A stretch of DNA of 64,000 bases from Rhizobium sp. TH2 (GCF_024707525.1 NZ_CP062233.1:159175-223174), one strand, 5' to 3'; counted from the first letter of the stretch, positions 1-8,919 are shown. The notes: generated by a model from the letters alone, not told the origin. A program made the numbers and translations.

Positions 1-194
1 ATCCAACTGCCCGGGATTTCACGATGCCACAGGTGAGGAGCGTCGCAACCGAAACCAATCCTTAACCTTACCGTCAAACGACTTTCCCAGCCTTGACCAC
101 ATGCTGACTGCCATGCCATTTGTTTTGGGACGCGCCTGTTTCATTTTGATATCGCGCATCTGCACCTTGCTGGCGATCAAATTTGGCCGAGAAG

Positions 195-280
195 CTCAGC
201 GATTCGACAACCTCATCACATGATGGACAGTATGAGGCCTATCCCGATCGGGAAGGGCTGATCCTGCGCACGGGCGACCG
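195..280 (+). pseudogene. Remnant of a YedK/HMCES-type (SRAP) gene
   Basis: The DNA from about 197 to 277 matches the yedK-like gene at 11837, around its positions 11903-11984. Both encode the stretch [10 protein letters not shown] preceded by a SFDNL/RFDNL-like segment. The start, the catalytic Cys2 and everything downstream are missing, and the reading frame changes before the matching block. This is therefore a short internal fragment of a second copy, not a gene. Confidence 0.75.
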
Positions 281-753
281 GAAGCGAGGGGGCTCCTGTT
301 TCGTTGTCGGACCCGACTGGAAAGGAGAGAAGCCCATCGCCATCAAGCAGGTCTTCATCTCCTTCACCTCGTTTGATTTGCCAACTTCGCACTTCTGAGA
401 GTTGACAGCGGCATGGTCTACGGAACCTTTCCGGAGCCGATCCATTCTAGATGCACAGCTGTGGATCGTCCCCCGCCTCTTTTGACCACAGCCAAGAGCA
501 TCCTTCCCCCCGTGGGATGACTCCAGTCAAATAACCCGATGCCTTCCCCCTGAGGCGTCGGGTTTTTCATGGGAAGATTACGTTCGTTGCCTTGTTCATG
601 CACCGAATACAAATGCTAGTCTATTGAATAATATATAAAATACTGAAGGGATATTTTTTCAGTCCACCCAATTATCCACCATGGCATTCGATGCTACCTG
701 ACACTTTTGACCAAAAGGGCCGCGCGGAGTTAGAGCTGTGGATGGCGGTGCGC
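281..753. other. No gene seen apart from a terminator
   Basis: The open frames here have no ribosome-binding site and no protein-like composition. The only recognisable element is the terminator at 535-567. The stretch after 600 is AT-rich (runs such as aatatataaaat) and could hold a promoter, but no pair of boxes is convincing. Confidence 0.4.
535..567 (+). terminator. Rho-independent terminator
   Basis: A 9-bp stem CCCGATGCC / GGCGTCGGG (one G-U pair) closes a loop of about 10 nt and is followed by TTTTT. It lies downstream of the decayed YedK remnant, so the transcript it once ended is probably lost. Confidence 0.7.
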
Positions 754-891
754 TTATAAAGGGACGGTGTTTTCCGCAAGGGTCTTTGATTGTGCGCCGC
801 CAATCGTTTGCAATGCGACTCCAGTCAGGAAAAAGAGCATTGCAAATGTTATGACTGCTGCACCGATACGGACTATCGAATAGGTGCTCAT
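754..891 (-). CDS. Small single-pass membrane protein, 45 aa
   Basis: The frame from 891 to 754 encodes 45 residues. Residues 9-29 are strongly hydrophobic (GAAVITFAMLFFLTGVALQ), consistent with one transmembrane helix and a short polar tail. The start is supported by a GGAGG 8-12 nt upstream (GGAGGTTTGAACGC before ATG). No relative is recognised and the function is unknown. The good ribosome-binding site and clean helix make it a likely real small gene. Confidence 0.6.
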   Translation of the reverse strand: MSTYSIVRIGAAVITFAMLFFLTGVALQTIGGAQSKTLAENTVPL

Positions 892-1366
892 GCGTTCAAA
901 CCTCCGTCGTGAACGAGGGTAACCGGCCGCCAGAGTTTGTGCGTGTCAGGCGGTCGGCTCCTCAGGAGAGACGTAGTTGAACGCGGCAACCATCGACTGG
1001 TTCCGCTCTCAGGATCCGCCTCCGGCGACCCTGTGCAGTGAGGGTGGCTGGAGCGGGTAAGCAAAAAAGAACCGGCCACTGGGACCGGCAAAGTTTGGAC
1101 GGGCTCATAATGCGGATCCCGGAAGGTTGTTCCAAGCGGCGCCCAATGGGAGTGACACCGGTTGCCATCTGATATCGATTTGGATAAGAAGAAGGCGCAG
1201 GAGCGCGCGGCCAAAATCTATGGAAACGCGATCGAGCTAGGTGCGATTGCGCCATGCTCCACATCTACGGCCTGGCACAAATGAGTACCTGAACACGCGC
1301 TGGTTTGGAGATTGCATTCCAACCCAATAGCCTACCGGCCGGCATCCGGCACTCGTGGGAGTAAAG
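892..1366. other. Gene-poor stretch with possible coding remnant
   Basis: No intact gene is supported. From about 1168 to 1284 the plus strand reads like a protein tail (KKKAQERAAKIYGNAIELG, then a stop), but there is no start, so it may be the end of a deleted gene. The terminator at 1063-1089 on the other strand likewise has no obvious gene in front of it. Confidence 0.35.
1063..1089 (-). terminator. Terminator-like hairpin
   Basis: On the minus strand, GCCGG TCCCAGTGG CCGGT is followed by TCTTTTTTG. It is almost the same sequence as the terminator at 44400-44425, including the AAACTTT lead-in. This suggests that a homologous 3' end was once shared by two loci. Confidence 0.6.
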
Positions 1367-1630
1367 TTATCTGGCTAGCGATGCGAACCGGGTTCGGGCG
1401 CGGCGCTCCAAGATATGGTCGTGCTCCTCCTGGGTCAGGTCCAAGCTGATCAAGTCGGGGGCGTCATTTTCGCCGACCTGCGACGCTGTGTGCGGCTCAA
1501 GTGTCTTAGAATCGCCGGCGATTTCCATCATTTCAGCGACTTTGGTTTCGAGGGCGTCCGCGCCGTGGGGAAACAGCCCTGCGGCGATGGCCTCGTCAAA
1601 AGTCCTCGCATTTTCGTTGTTATTGGTCAT
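1367..1630 (-). CDS. Hypothetical protein, 87 aa
   Basis: The start at 1630 (MTNNNENARTFDEAIA) is chosen over an upstream start because an AAAGGT sits about 8 nt before this ATG and the preceding residues look non-coding. The protein is acidic and soluble, without cysteines or membrane segments. The N-terminus resembles small rhizobial proteins beginning FDEAIAAGLFP. No function is recognised. Confidence 0.6.
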   Translation of the reverse strand: MTNNNENARTFDEAIAAGLFPHGADALETKVAEMMEIAGDSKTLEPHTASQVGENDAPDLISLDLTQEEHDHILERRARTRFASLAR

Positions 1631-1800
1631 GCGCTTTACCTTTCGTGTGTGCGTTATGCGCCAGGCGTGGTCGCGCTGATCAGTGGTGTTGCAAGCTAGC
1701 GAGTATGAGCGCCATTCAAGGTGACACCAAGGCACGGTGGCCTCACTTCCCACTGACCTCAACGTGCCGGACCAAGGCTACGGCAAAAGAAATGGCGCGA

Positions 1801-2103
1801 TTATGAGCGCGTTCTCGTGCGGGCTTTCATCCGATCCCAATAGTCCTCAACCGCCTTCGCAGCCTCAGCCGCCGATAGGCTATATCCGGCATTTGGCATG
1901 ATAGGCGAGCCGCGAAATCGCGGAGGATAACTGCCAGACCACCGCCACTGACCTTTTTTCAGGCTCTCTCGGTCAAGTCGGATTCTTCCTGCGTTCATAT
2001 CGCCATCAAACGCGCAGTAGTCTTCGAATGGCTTTCCATCAATGTCTTGTTCATCCTGCCAGGTTCGGCGCCAGCGGTATTTTTTCTGCCAGTCGTCAGC
2101 CAT
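1801..2103 (-). CDS. Small W/R-rich protein, 100 aa (family A, copy 1)
   Basis: The protein starts MADDWQKKYRWRRTWQDE and ends AVEDYWDRMKAR. It is hydrophilic, rich in Trp, Tyr and Arg, and has no membrane segment. It is the third gene of a three-gene minus-strand operon, separated from the previous stop by two bases (TGA-TC-ATG), which suggests translational coupling. The same family appears as a decayed copy at 8501-8712 and, unusually, as the first ~95 residues of the sulfotransferase at 13284-14438. Function unknown. Confidence 0.75.
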   Translation of the reverse strand: MADDWQKKYRWRRTWQDEQDIDGKPFEDYCAFDGDMNAGRIRLDRESLKKGQWRWSGSYPPRFRGSPIMPNAGYSLSAAEAAKAVEDYWDRMKARTRTRS

Positions 2104-2105
2104 GA

Positions 2106-2312
2106 TCAATCCGGATCATCTGCGGGGTCTGGTTCTTCGGCAGCAATTGCTGACTGGTTCTTCACGACCGCTTGCAGGGCGTTCATTGCTTCCACCGTGC
2201 TGTAGCCGGCGTCATTGGCTTCGGCCATCAATTCAGAGACGCGGTCATCCATGGTGGCTTGAAGTTCGGTCTTCCTATCTGGGTCATCGAGGGCGCGGCG
2301 GGCAAGTTTCAT
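2106..2312 (-). CDS. Small acidic-tailed protein, 68 aa (family B, copy 1)
   Basis: The start is the ATG at 2312, placed two bases after the stop of the preceding gene (TGA-CC-ATG) with GAGG a few bases upstream. The core AGYSTVEAMNAL and the acidic end EEPDPADDPD are shared with the paralog at 8725-8919. The family contains the pattern A-x-x-A-G-[YW]-S found in several other small proteins of this window. It is the middle gene of a three-gene operon. Function unknown. Confidence 0.75.
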   Translation of the reverse strand: MKLARRALDDPDRKTELQATMDDRVSELMAEANDAGYSTVEAMNALQAVVKNQSAIAAEEPDPADDPD

Positions 2313-2314
2313 GG

Positions 2315-2518
2315 TCAATCCTCGCTGTTACGTCTGTCTCGAAAGAAGCGCTCTCGTTCCGCCTTGAGCTTGATAACGGACGCCTCGATCGATTTCATCA
2401 TCGTTTTCTGGGCAGCCATGAATGCCTTCGAATTGGAAGACGGGAGCGAAGCCGCGCCCTTCATATGATCGATCGGGCGCGGCCGGCCAGGCCGGGTACT
2501 CTCTACATGTTCGGCCAT
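2315..2518 (-). CDS. Small basic coiled protein, 67 aa (family C, copy 1)
   Basis: The ribosome-binding site GGAGG seven bases before the ATG at 2518 decides the start, so the longer form beginning MSFGG is not used. Residues 30-60 (KSIEASVIKLKAERERFF) look helical. Apart from a few positions the sequence is identical to the copy at 9041-9244. It is the first gene of the duplicated operon and reads away from the gene at 2667. Confidence 0.75.
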   Translation of the reverse strand: MAEHVESTRPGRPRPIDHMKGAASLPSSNSKAFMAAQKTMMKSIEASVIKLKAERERFFRDRRNSED

Positions 2519-2530
2519 ATTGAAACCTCC

Positions 2531-2607
2531 GAAACTCAACTAACGCGAGTCAATCGAATCACTGGCGACTCGTTCCGCAAGAGAGAAAAGAATCTTCGAA
2601 ACCGTGC
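2531..2607. repeat. Duplicated promoter region, copy 1
   Basis: This stretch is nearly identical over about 75 bases to 9257-9331. Both lie upstream of a family C gene on the minus strand and a different small gene on the plus strand. Inside is an inverted repeat CGAGTC-N15-GACTCG, a possible regulator site. Conservation of non-coding DNA beyond the coding region suggests a recent duplication or a shared control signal. Confidence 0.7.
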
Positions 2608-2666
2608 AGACCCGACGATTGACTAGTCGGCATTGGATGCAAATATTTCTGACAAGGAGGCAATTC

Positions 2667-2915
2667 ATGTCGATCAACTCGCCTCGACATCCTGGACCAT
2701 ACATTAATCGAGCCTTGGACTGCATGGCTGCGATAGAGCGCGATTTTCTTCGTGAGACTGTGAACTCGACAACGCCTTATGTAAATCTCGATCGAGTGTT
2801 GACTGAGATTGCAGAAGACGCGACCCGAGCCGGTTGGTCCGAACAAGAACTGACCGACGCAGTGCTCAAGCTTGCTTTGCGCTACAACATGAAGCCGCCC
2901 GTCAAGGGAATATAG
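2667..2915 (+). CDS. Small protein with AGWS motif, 82 aa
   Basis: The strong ribosome-binding site AAGGAGG eight bases upstream fixes the start at 2667 (MSINSPRHPG). The C-terminal half, EDATRAGWSEQELTDAVLKLA, belongs to the AGWS pattern seen in several small proteins here. No membrane segment or enzyme motif is visible. It is transcribed divergently from the three-gene operon at 1801-2518 and shares its upstream repeat. Function unknown. Confidence 0.75.
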   Translation: MSINSPRHPGPYINRALDCMAAIERDFLRETVNSTTPYVNLDRVLTEIAEDATRAGWSEQELTDAVLKLALRYNMKPPVKGI

Positions 2916-3038
2916 GCGGCTGTCGGATGCATAAGGAGCGTTGATTGCCTTCGATTGCTGCCCCGGCCGACTGGGATCCATGTTTTCATGGGCGTCGGCC
3001 GGGGTGCACTCCGCGATTGAGGCGCGGAATTAGTCAAT

Positions 3039-3263
3039 CTAGAACAGATACCGCAGCAAGCTTACTACGGTACCGCCGGCCATCGCGCTTCTTCCGACAC
3101 CTATCAATGCACCCGCGCCAAGCACGACGAAAGCGATCCGCCGAAAACCCATTGGTATAAAAGCTTGCCCCCTGTCCTTCCTAGCCATGGTGGGACGACG
3201 ATTACTTGTCGCAACAAGCTTGTAGGAGATATCTGGTTCGAGTTTTGAAGGAATTTTACTCAT
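3039..3263 (-). CDS. Small membrane protein, 74 aa
   Basis: The start at 3263 is set by GGAGTG about 6 bases upstream. Residues 1-37 are polar and basic; residues 40-65 (RRIAFVVLGAGALIGVG) form one membrane helix, with a short hydrophobic end. It could be a membrane-anchored protein with the N-terminus in the cytoplasm. No family recognised. Confidence 0.6.
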   Translation of the reverse strand: MSKIPSKLEPDISYKLVATSNRRPTMARKDRGQAFIPMGFRRIAFVVLGAGALIGVGRSAMAGGTVVSLLRYLF

Positions 3264-3327
3264 GATACACTCCGCTTGACGCCTGAAAATCCCGCCCAAA
3301 TTGCCCGGCGGCGGTTCGTCCCTAGTC

Positions 3328-3549
3328 TTAGAACAAAATTGGGGAGCTCGGAACGCGCGTCCGCCTCTGTCTCTCAGGTTCGCCGTCTGTGCCATCGTTA
3401 CGCATGAAATCATTAAAAAGCGCGATCAGCGTCGTGGCAAGATAGGCGTTCGACCAGCCCGCTGTCCGGCCCTCGTTAACAATGGCAATCACCAGAGGCT
3501 CCAAGGACTCTAGGGAGTTGGAGCGATGGTCACGGTTACGGGCGAGCAT
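3328..3549 (-). CDS. Small protein with AGWS-like motif, 73 aa
   Basis: The segment VNEGRTAGWSNAYLATTLIA resembles the AGWS pattern of the genes at 2667 and 2106. The start overlaps the end of the upstream gene at 3536 by 14 bases, so the two are probably co-translated. The last 20 residues are polar and may be disordered. Function unknown. Confidence 0.55.
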   Translation of the reverse strand: MLARNRDHRSNSLESLEPLVIAIVNEGRTAGWSNAYLATTLIALFNDFMRNDGTDGEPERQRRTRVPSSPILF

Positions 3550-3778
3550 TGGAATTTGCCGCGTTCATTCCGGCCGAGGGTTCTTTGGAGAGATATACGC
3601 AATAATCATCGCAGGCATCAGCAAGAGCGAGTGCCGCTTCACTTTCGCGCCAACCCCCCATTACCATTTGGACAATCACTTGCCTGATTGTTGATCGGGC
3701 CTCTTTTTGACAATCGATAGGCCTTGCGAATGATGACGGCGCCGTCCTCGGCTCCCGAACTTTAATCCTCTCCAGCAC
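3536..3778 (-). CDS. Small protein with GWRESE motif, 80 aa
   Basis: A longer frame exists, but GGAGGAA lies six bases before the GTG at 3778, so that start is preferred. The core MVMGGWRESEAALALADAC is a divergent member of the AGWS group. It overlaps the downstream gene at 3328. The residues are soluble with two cysteines (YC, AC) and no known domain. Function unknown. Confidence 0.55.
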   Translation of the reverse strand: MLERIKVREPRTAPSSFARPIDCQKEARSTIRQVIVQMVMGGWRESEAALALADACDDYCVYLSKEPSAGMNAANSNARP

Positions 3779-4007
3779 AACGATTTCCTCCAGTTGCACT
3801 ACTCAGCCGACTATTAACCCCTAAAATTCTAGGGGAATCCAGAAGATTTTTGTTTTGTACGAAAACGAACCAGGCGGTCGAACCAGCGAGCCGCACGAGG
3901 CGACTGGGGTAAAGCCGGACGACCGATTTTGATACGCTTGTGGATCGTACGCTATCGCACGGTTCGGGCTACACGGCGCTTTAATTAATCTGTGGCGAAA
4001 TGGCGCC

Positions 4008-5050
4008 ATGGTAAAGCGTCCGAAGCCTCCGTCCTCCGCGCCGTTGAAGCGCGATGTCGATCTGCCGTTAGTCTCACGGCCGATCGTTGCTCCCGATCCT
4101 CTCCAAGCGCGTCTCCCCTTCGATCCCATGCCGGCAAGGATAGAGCCGTGCCTGGCTCTATTCTCGCAGAAGGTCCCCAAGAGCGAGGAATGGCAATACG
4201 AGATCAAATGGGATGGCTATCGCCTCGCAATCCATGTCGAGCTCAACGGCATTCGCATCATTACGCGCGGCGGCCACAACTGGACTGACCGATTTCCCCC
4301 TATCGCAGCGGCGGCACGAGCCTTCAGCCCCAGGACGCTCATTCTTGACGGCGAGGCCGTTGTGCTGGACGAGCAAGGCCGATCCGACTTCAGCGCGCTC
4401 CAGAAGGCGCTTGGCGGGCGTGGTGGCAAGCGCAACGCGGGCGAGGCTGTCTTCATCGCGTTCGATCTGCTTTATCTCGACGGCCACGACTTGACCGTGC
4501 TGGGCCAGCACGAGCGCCGGGAGATGTTGAGGGATCTGCTCGAAGGCAATGAAGGCGCCATCAAGTTCTCGGAATCGATCGACGCCGATGGAAACGAGTT
4601 GCTGAAGCAGGCATGCGCCCTCGGCTTGGAAGGCATCATCGCCAAGCACGCAGACCGACCCTATAGATCAGGGCGCACTGGCGATTGGCTGAAGATCAAA
4701 TGCGTCCAGAGCGACAGTTTCGTGGTCGTCGGCTATGAGCCATCCACTGCCATGCCCGGCGCCGTCGCACGGCTTCTCCTGGCAGCGATGAAGGATGGCA
4801 AGCTCGTCTATGTCGGTTCGGCGGGACTAGCTTCAAACACGCTCAGGCGCGCGAAATTAAGACGCTACTGGATGGGATGGTCACAGATCGGCCGGCTGTT
4901 GCGAAGAAGGGCAAGACGCTCGTGTTTGTTCGGCCCGAACTCGTCGCCGAGATCGAGTATCGCGGCTGGACCGATGACGCGAAATTGCGACACTCCTCAT
5001 TCAAGGGGCTGAGAGACGACGCCGATGATGGTTCGGTCTATTCGCTCTGA
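4008..5050 (+). pseudogene. LigD-type ATP-dependent DNA ligase, frameshifted
   Basis: The N-terminal two thirds encode an adenylation domain with motif I EIKWDGYR (catalytic Lys near residue 67), DGEAVVLD (motif III region) and WLKIKC (motif V). Near 4823-4825 one base is missing. Before it the frame reads YVGSAG; the next frame continues TSFKHAQAREIKTLL to YRGW and SFKGLR, ending at 5050, and matches the fragment at 9889-10208. With one added G the product would be about 347 aa, a stand-alone ligase without the polymerase and nuclease domains of full LigD. Such ligases take part in non-homologous end joining. No ku gene is seen in the window. Confidence 0.85.
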
Positions 5051-5208
5051 ATATCCTTCACCAGCCGCATCTTTCGTAGCCGCATCGTCTTTTCTAATCG
5101 CTCCCTACGGTCCTTCTCTTCCATCTCTCGATAGGCACGATCGGTCTCAGCCTTCCGCTTGTCGCGGCTTTCCCTACTGCTCGGCACCTTGGGTTTTTCC
5201 TCTTGCAT
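5038..5208 (-). CDS. Small charged helical protein, 56 aa (family D)
   Basis: The start at 5208 has AAGGG about nine bases upstream. The protein is almost entirely charged, with a long predicted helix (REMEEKDRRERLEKTMRLRK). Paralogs lie at 45623-45781 (very close) and 9403-9576 (looser). It converges with the ligase gene, and the two stops overlap by 13 bases. A nucleic-acid or protein-binding helix is possible but nothing shows it. Confidence 0.7.
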   Translation of the reverse strand: MQEEKPKVPSSRESRDKRKAETDRAYREMEEKDRRERLEKTMRLRKMRLVKDIQSE

Positions 5209-5298
5209 TAGCAAACCCTTTCGGACCTGCAAAACGCGCCGCGAATATCTGGGTTCCAAGGAGGGTCCCGTCCTAGTCCTCGTTGAACGCCGCCATGA

Positions 5299-5541
5299 CT
5301 ATGAGTCGTCCAGGTATCTGAGCCATGTTTCCGAGCGGCCTTGCGCACTGCGAAAATTCGGCGACCCTGACAAAACACACGCGGGTGTCAATATTGCGTT
5401 ACAGGGATCGACAGGCTGGCCAAACATCTTGTCGTAGATCGCCGACCCAAGGACAATCATCGGCGAGGCCAGCATTAAAGACCCAAGCAAGGTGACGAGA
5501 ACCAAGAGAGCCACCACCCACAACAGTGTGACCTTGCGCAT
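5299..5541 (-). CDS. Small membrane-anchored protein, 80 aa
   Basis: AAGGAGT seven bases before the ATG at 5541 fixes the start (MRKVTLLWVV). Residues 4-35 form a long hydrophobic segment (LLWVVALLVLVTLLGSLMLA), followed by a polar, mostly extracytoplasmic tail with two cysteines (DPCNAILTPAC). This arrangement suggests a signal anchor. No family recognised. Confidence 0.6.
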   Translation of the reverse strand: MRKVTLLWVVALLVLVTLLGSLMLASPMIVLGSAIYDKMFGQPVDPCNAILTPACVLSGSPNFRSAQGRSETWLRYLDDS

Positions 5542-6186
5542 TGCGCACTCCTTTTCGCAAGTGGTCACTTCTGGGTATCCGGTTCGAATATCATGCCGCA
5601 GGGAACTAGAAGGCGCAAGCATCCACGTTTGACGAGGGTGTGCCTACATTCAGCAAATTGGATTGAATAATGTTGCGGGGGGCCACTCCTGAGAACAGCG
5701 CAGTAACAGCACGGATCGCGGCTCAAGGCGCAAAATTATTCCATTAGCCGCTCCAATATTTCGACCGGTTACTAGGTAAAAAGCCTCGAAAACTACAGCC
5801 GGGGAGTCTGGCCTGCGCGACGCGCCTAGCCGGAAACCAGCCTCATCCCTATCATCGAGATTTGGAATAAGACGTCTGATACACCAAAGCAATTAATGGG
5901 TACAGGATCAAGATGAGCTGCAAGAGCTTCGAGTTAAGTCCCGCCAATTCCAAAGGCCATCTGTCTGCGCGTACGGTGCTATGACCCAGATCCGTGCATC
6001 GCTTCAGCGCTCGACAACGCACGGCAGTGGTTTTGTCTTGCTGGAGGCCGTTCATCTGACGATTCTTCCTGGTTTGAGGTTATCGCGAAAGTTGCTTAGG
6101 TTTCTCTATATTAGTTTTGCTTGACCTTCTCCGGGGAGAGGTTCAACTTGGCTGCCGTTGATACTTCATAAAGGGAGAATGAAGTC
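5542..6186. other. Long intergenic stretch upstream of the RTX gene
   Basis: Two open frames on the minus strand (5650-5892 and 5852-6055) lack ribosome-binding sites and protein-like composition and are not called. The last 120 bases before 6187 are AT-rich and probably carry the promoter of the RTX gene; GGGAG lies about nine bases before its ATG. Confidence 0.4.
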
Positions 6187-7665
6187 ATGGCAGTGTTTAC
6201 ATATGGCGCTGATTTGCCGCCCTTTTCGTCAGTTCACCAACTATACGATATCAACAGTCTGGACCTCATTGACGAGGGTAGCTCACAGGCGATTTTCGAA
6301 GACGAGAACGGGTATCAGATCGTTCTGATCGGCACAGGATTTACATATAATTCCGGAATCATGACCGGCGGTACGGTCACGGGCCTCAACCTGTTGGACG
6401 ATCAAGGCGGTGACTTGCTGAGCGTGACAGGCACAAACTTCGACGTTCTGGATTTGATAGCGAAGTTCACAGATGAGCCGGATCTGTGGGAGTTCCTGAA
6501 GCTGCTGACGAGCGGTAACGACGTTTATCACGGCAACGACAATGGAACGGTCATCAGCCTGTCCGAAGACCATGGAAACGACGAGGTGTTCTGCGGCGAT
6601 GGGGGGTCCTTTGTCGGCGGTTCCGAGGGCAACGACAAACTGCACGGCGGCGCGGACTGGGACACGCTCAGTTTCGAAGAGACGTATTGGCGCAATGACG
6701 CGACGATGGGAATTATTCTCAACGCCGCCAAAGGCACTGTCAGGGACAGTTGGGGCGACAAGGACACGTTTAATGGCTTTGAGGAATACGACGGATCCAA
6801 GTTCAAAGACCGGATAACCGGCAGCAAACGCGACGAGGCCTTCATGGGCCTCCAGGGAAAGGACACGATCGACGGCGGCAAGGGTTGGGACGATGTCCGG
6901 TATCAAAAGGATGAACAATTTGATGGTGAAAGCGGAATTATCGCGAACCTCGCCAAGGGTTTCGTGATCGACGGATTCGGCGACAAGGACATTGTCTCGA
7001 ATATCGAAGGCGTGGTCGGCACCAACGAAGCTGACAAATTCGTTGGCTCGAAGGCCAATAACTTCTTCATTGGTCTCGACGGCGTCGACAGCTACGACGG
7101 CGGCAAGGGTTCTGGAGACATCGCGCGGTTCTTTTACTGGAATGACATCGGCCAAGGCGGCATCATCGTCGATATGACCCTTGCGACGGGTCAGGTCATC
7201 AATGACGGCTTCGGCAATACCGAAACCATGAAGCGTATCGAGGGGATCGACGGGTCGCAGTTCGACGACGAGATCAAACTCGGCAAGGCCAATGGTTGGA
7301 TCTATGCTGACGAGGGTGACGATCGCCTGGAGGCGGGCACAGGCCAACAGTGGTTCTCGGGCGGTGACGGCGAAGATATTTTCGTATTCGCAGCGCTGAA
7401 TACCCTCGGCAACAAGGACACCCGTGACGAGATCGACGACTTCGATCAGGGCCAAGGGGATCAGATCGACCTTTCTGGCATCGACGGACTCTTCTTCGGC
7501 GGCGAGGGAGCGTTCAGCGGTGAAGAAGGCGAGATTCGCTATACCATCGCTGACGAGAAGACGATCATCGCCATCGACACCGATGGAAACGGCAAGGCTA
7601 ACTTCCAGATTCAGGTCGACAGGGCAGTGGAATTCGAGCAAGGAGACTTCATCCTTTCGCTCTGA
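6187..7665 (+). CDS. RTX-like calcium-binding secreted protein, 492 aa
   Basis: The protein is acidic and rich in Gly and Asp, with degenerate RTX-type nonapeptides (GGSEGNDKLHGG, GGKGWDD, ADEGDDRLEAG, SGGDGEDIFVF). In this family such repeats bind calcium and fold after export through a type I secretion system. The C-terminus (DFDQGQGDQIDLSGID, ending EFEQGDFILSL) resembles the serralysin-type end that carries the uncleaved secretion signal. There is no N-terminal signal peptide and no catalytic HExxH. No type I exporter is in the window. The long antisense frame inside it is a composition artefact. Confidence 0.85.
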   Translation: MAVFTYGADLPPFSSVHQLYDINSLDLIDEGSSQAIFEDENGYQIVLIGTGFTYNSGIMTGGTVTGLNLLDDQGGDLLSVTGTNFDVLDLIAKFTDEPDLWEFLKLLTSGNDVYHGNDNGTVISLSEDHGNDEVFCGDGGSFVGGSEGNDKLHGGADWDTLSFEETYWRNDATMGIILNAAKGTVRDSWGDKDTFNGFEEYDGSKFKDRITGSKRDEAFMGLQGKDTIDGGKGWDDVRYQKDEQFDGESGIIANLAKGFVIDGFGDKDIVSNIEGVVGTNEADKFVGSKANNFFIGLDGVDSYDGGKGSGDIARFFYWNDIGQGGIIVDMTLATGQVINDGFGNTETMKRIEGIDGSQFDDEIKLGKANGWIYADEGDDRLEAGTGQQWFSGGDGEDIFVFAALNTLGNKDTRDEIDDFDQGQGDQIDLSGIDGLFFGGEGAFSGEEGEIRYTIADEKTIIAIDTDGNGKANFQIQVDRAVEFEQGDFILSL

Positions 7666-7729
7666 TACCCAGATGCCGCACTTCCCCTTCGCCCTAAGCT
7701 CGAGTCGCGAATTGGAAGCTTAGCTCATG

Positions 7730-7760
7730 CCCGGTCGCTCACGCGGTCGGGTATTTTGTT
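7730..7760 (+). terminator. Terminator of the RTX gene
   Basis: CCCG-GT-CGC TCAC GCG-GT-CGGG forms an interrupted hairpin followed by TATTTTGTT, 65 bases after the stop of the RTX gene. Confidence 0.55.
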
Positions 7761-7977
7761 CCCAACTCTCAACAGCAAAGAATCGGCGACTCTGGAGCAA
7801 GCGCCGGTTCTGTTTGTGAATTAGCTGTTAGGGGTCTTGCTCATCAGGGGCGCTGAGCACGGCTATGGGTGCCGGACAGACCCTAACAAAATCTTACTCG
7901 ATGACGGGGCTCGAATGTTTGTGCTCGCGTTGAAACCTAACCTTCAAAGGAAAGTTATAACTTCACAGGAGCGTGCC

Positions 7978-8214
7978 ATGCCTCAGTTCTATTTCCACAT
8001 CCGTGACCATGACAAATTAATCCCGGATCTTGAAGGTGTTGAGATGCCCGGCGCTAGGGCTGCGCTGGAAGAGGCCAAGGATGCCGCGCGAGAAATTCTC
8101 GCGGCTCAAGTTCGGCGCGGTGATGTCATCGACGGCCATGAATTCGAGGTATGGGATGAACTCGGCACCAAGCTTTTCACGGTGCCATTCAGGTCGGTGC
8201 TAAAGTTCGACTGA
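7978..8214 (+). CDS. DUF6894-family protein, 78 aa
   Basis: The sequence begins MPQFYFHIRDHDKLIPD and contains the family pattern FEVWDE followed by a short beta-like end (FTVPFRSVL). AGGAG seven bases upstream decides the start at 7978. A paralog lies at 41087-41326. DUF6894 proteins are small, common in rhizobia and of unknown function. The gene converges with and slightly overlaps the gene at 8189. Confidence 0.8.
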   Translation: MPQFYFHIRDHDKLIPDLEGVEMPGARAALEEAKDAAREILAAQVRRGDVIDGHEFEVWDELGTKLFTVPFRSVLKFD

Positions 8215-8443
8215 CCTGGGGCTTTTCCGGGCAGAGTGGTGGCACGAAGTTATGCCTAAATGCTGGCTCTCCATCTGCGAAAACGGTCACGCTTGCTGCT
8301 TTACCATTCGCACAGGCATTTTCTGCAAACGCGATTGCTGCTCGCTCCGCAGACGCTCGGGATGAGAAGAAACAGACTAGGCGTTCGTTTCGGCGAACTT
8401 CCCATGCGCCACCGGCCGCCGCCAAGCATTCGAATTTGATCAT
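8189..8443 (-). CDS. Hypothetical protein, 84 aa
   Basis: The frame reads like a compact alpha/beta protein (KFECLAAAGGAWEVRRNERL, then an Ala-rich helix). The ribosome-binding site is weak. The last 25 bases overlap the end of the convergent DUF6894 gene. A short domain of the DUF2188 kind is possible but cannot be shown by eye. Confidence 0.5.
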   Translation of the reverse strand: MIKFECLAAAGGAWEVRRNERLVCFFSSRASAERAAIAFAENACANGKAASVTVFADGEPAFRHNFVPPLCPEKPQVSRTLAPT

Positions 8444-8500
8444 TGGTAATAGTCAACCCGCACTAAAGAAGCCGCTAATATAGCGCGTCAACTATCATGA

Positions 8501-8712
8501 TCAACTGCGAGCCTTCATCGAGTCCCAATATTTTTCCTTTCCGGCCTCAGCAGCCGTCGAGGCCGGCACTGATCCCTCTTAAGCGGACTCTCGGACAAGT
8601 CTTATCCTGCCGGCATCATGTCGCCATCGGCTGCGCAATAGTCCCCAAACGGCTTTCCATCGATGTCGTTTTCATCCGGCCAGGTGCGGCGCCAACGGAT
8701 TTCTTTTGCCAT
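8501..8712 (-). pseudogene. Decayed copy of family A (relative of 1801-2103)
   Basis: Reading from 8712 gives IRWRRTWPDENDIDGKPF and DYCAADGDM, a clear match to the gene at 1801. A frame change then gives AGRIRLVRES and a further one gives VPASTAAEAG...YWDSMKARS before a stop at 8501. At least two frameshifts and a deletion of the middle make it non-functional. It occupies the same position relative to families B and C as the intact copy, so the whole operon was duplicated. Confidence 0.8.
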
Positions 8713-8724
8713 TCAATGGAATGG

Positions 8725-8919
8725 TCAATTCGGCGGATCGTCTGCGGGGTCTGGGTCTTCTTCCAAAGCGATGCGCGCATTCTTGACGATCAGTTCAAGC
8801 GCCGTGAGAACTTCCTCGGAGCTGTAGCCGGCGGCGTTGGCGGTCGCCATGATGCCGATGATATCTTCCTCAATCAGGTCGAGCACCTTAATGATGCGAT
8901 GGTTTGTGCTCATTCTCAT
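8725..8919 (-). CDS. Small acidic-tailed protein, 64 aa (family B, copy 2)
   Basis: The ribosome-binding site GGGAG five bases before the ATG at 8919 decides the start. The core AGYSSEEVLTALELIVKN and the end EEDPDPADDPPN match the gene at 2106. Unlike that copy, it is separated from the family C gene by about 120 bases, so coupling has been lost. Function unknown. Confidence 0.65.
   Translation of the reverse strand: MRMSTNHRIIKVLDLIEEDIIGIMATANAAGYSSEEVLTALELIVKNARIALEEDPDPADDPPN

Noticed and set aside
6283..7641. Long open frame of 452 codons on the minus strand
   Set aside because: It lies inside the RTX gene on the opposite strand, has no ribosome-binding site and reflects the GAC/GGC-rich repeats of that gene.
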